Source: an uncultured Lachnospiraceae bacterium (GTDB lineage Bacteria; Bacillota; Clostridia; Lachnospirales; Lachnospiraceae). From it: 64,000 bases of DNA. The DNA is taken from assembly GCA_947626415.1 (NCBI GenBank), contig CANQSA010000010.1, positions 19,916 to 83,915 on the forward strand, in the 5' to 3' direction. The stretch's first letter is position 1; every line of letters begins with the position of its first letter. Made by a program: the position numbers and the translations under genes. Shown here piece after piece: positions 63,907 to 64,000 of the stretch. The notes under the pieces were generated by a model. That model worked only from the letters and a program-made list of their open reading frames with translations, ran no database searches and was not told the DNA's origin.

Positions 63907-64000
63907 TTTCCTTTCGGCTTTTCCTGACATTTTTGAAAATAGGCGCCGTGTCCTTCGGCGGCGGATATGGGATGATCTCGCTGATACGGGAAGAAGTTCT
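63903..64000 (+). CDS. Chromate transporter, short-chain subunit 2 (5' part only)
   Basis: Begins MISFRLFLTFLKIGAVSFGGGYGMISLIREEV and runs off the window edge after 32 codons. It has the same FGGGY entry motif as subunit 1, overlapping it by 4 nt, so the two are translationally coupled. Confidence 0.85.
   Translation, partial: MISFRLFLTFLKIGAVSFGGGYGMISLIREEV

Noticed and set aside
1..64000. CRISPR arrays, insertion sequences, prophage, integrase or attachment sites
   Set aside because: No regular direct repeats with spacers, no transposase or integrase motifs, and no terminal inverted repeats were seen.

Overview
The window reads as chromosome of an anaerobic, spore-forming Firmicute, most like Lachnospiraceae/Clostridia. 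The pointers are the sporulation sigma factors SigE and SigG with SpoIIGA, a small acid-soluble spore protein, a Spo0E-like phosphatase, a Csp-type subtilase, AddAB instead of RecBCD, a lysine riboswitch on dapA, strong AGGAGG ribosome binding sites with frequent TTG/GTG starts, and TTGACA-N17-TATAAT promoters. Nearly all genes lie on the minus strand. I see no insertion sequence, prophage, CRISPR array, rRNA operon or clear pseudogene.

Region 1 (1-11.4 kb): an operon of a TetM-like translational GTPase fused to a YacP/Rae1 NYN nuclease domain followed by hflX (cut by the window edge); a Csp-like S8 protease; an ABC exporter (ATPase plus two ABC-2 permeases) divergent from a two-component system; a TetR regulator; tRNA-Ser(CGA). 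Region 2 (11.5-26.1 kb): a spore operon (SASP plus PdaA-like deacetylase) with a good SigG-type promoter, an S66 LD-carboxypeptidase, addBA, a DUF6465-like repeat protein, a membrane-anchored hypothetical, nadE, a SPOR amidase, a BlaI-type repressor and a small lipoprotein. Region 3 (26.1-35.7 kb): two multigene ABC-2 systems, one Gld-like with GldG and DUF4340 proteins, the other with two related unassigned permeases and anchored extracellular proteins. Region 4 (35.8-37.8 kb): dapA-dapB behind a lysine riboswitch and terminator.

Region 5 (37.8-54.2 kb) is one long minus-strand block: mraZ-rsmH-ftsL-two class B PBPs-mraY-murD-ftsW-murA-ftsQ-ftsZ, then spoIIGA-sigE-sigG-ylmC-SSB-like. It joins septal wall synthesis to the mother-cell and forespore sigma factors. 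mraZ has a tandem MraZ-box array just downstream of its promoter. Region 6 (54.3-62 kb): lgt plus an overlapping Spo0E-like small gene, ychF on the plus strand, then stp-prkC-rsgA-rpe-thiN, the classic PASTA kinase/phosphatase locus. Region 7 (62.3-64 kb): a LysR regulator divergent from a split (two short subunits) chromate transporter, cut by the window edge.

The most unusual content is the A-site-directed GTPase/RNase fusion in an operon with HflX (a candidate stalled-ribosome response unit), two intergenic hairpins that look like terminators but also overlap the ribosome binding site of the next gene, and the unassigned five-gene ABC-2 system. All product names rest on reading motifs in the translated sequence; no database search was run.
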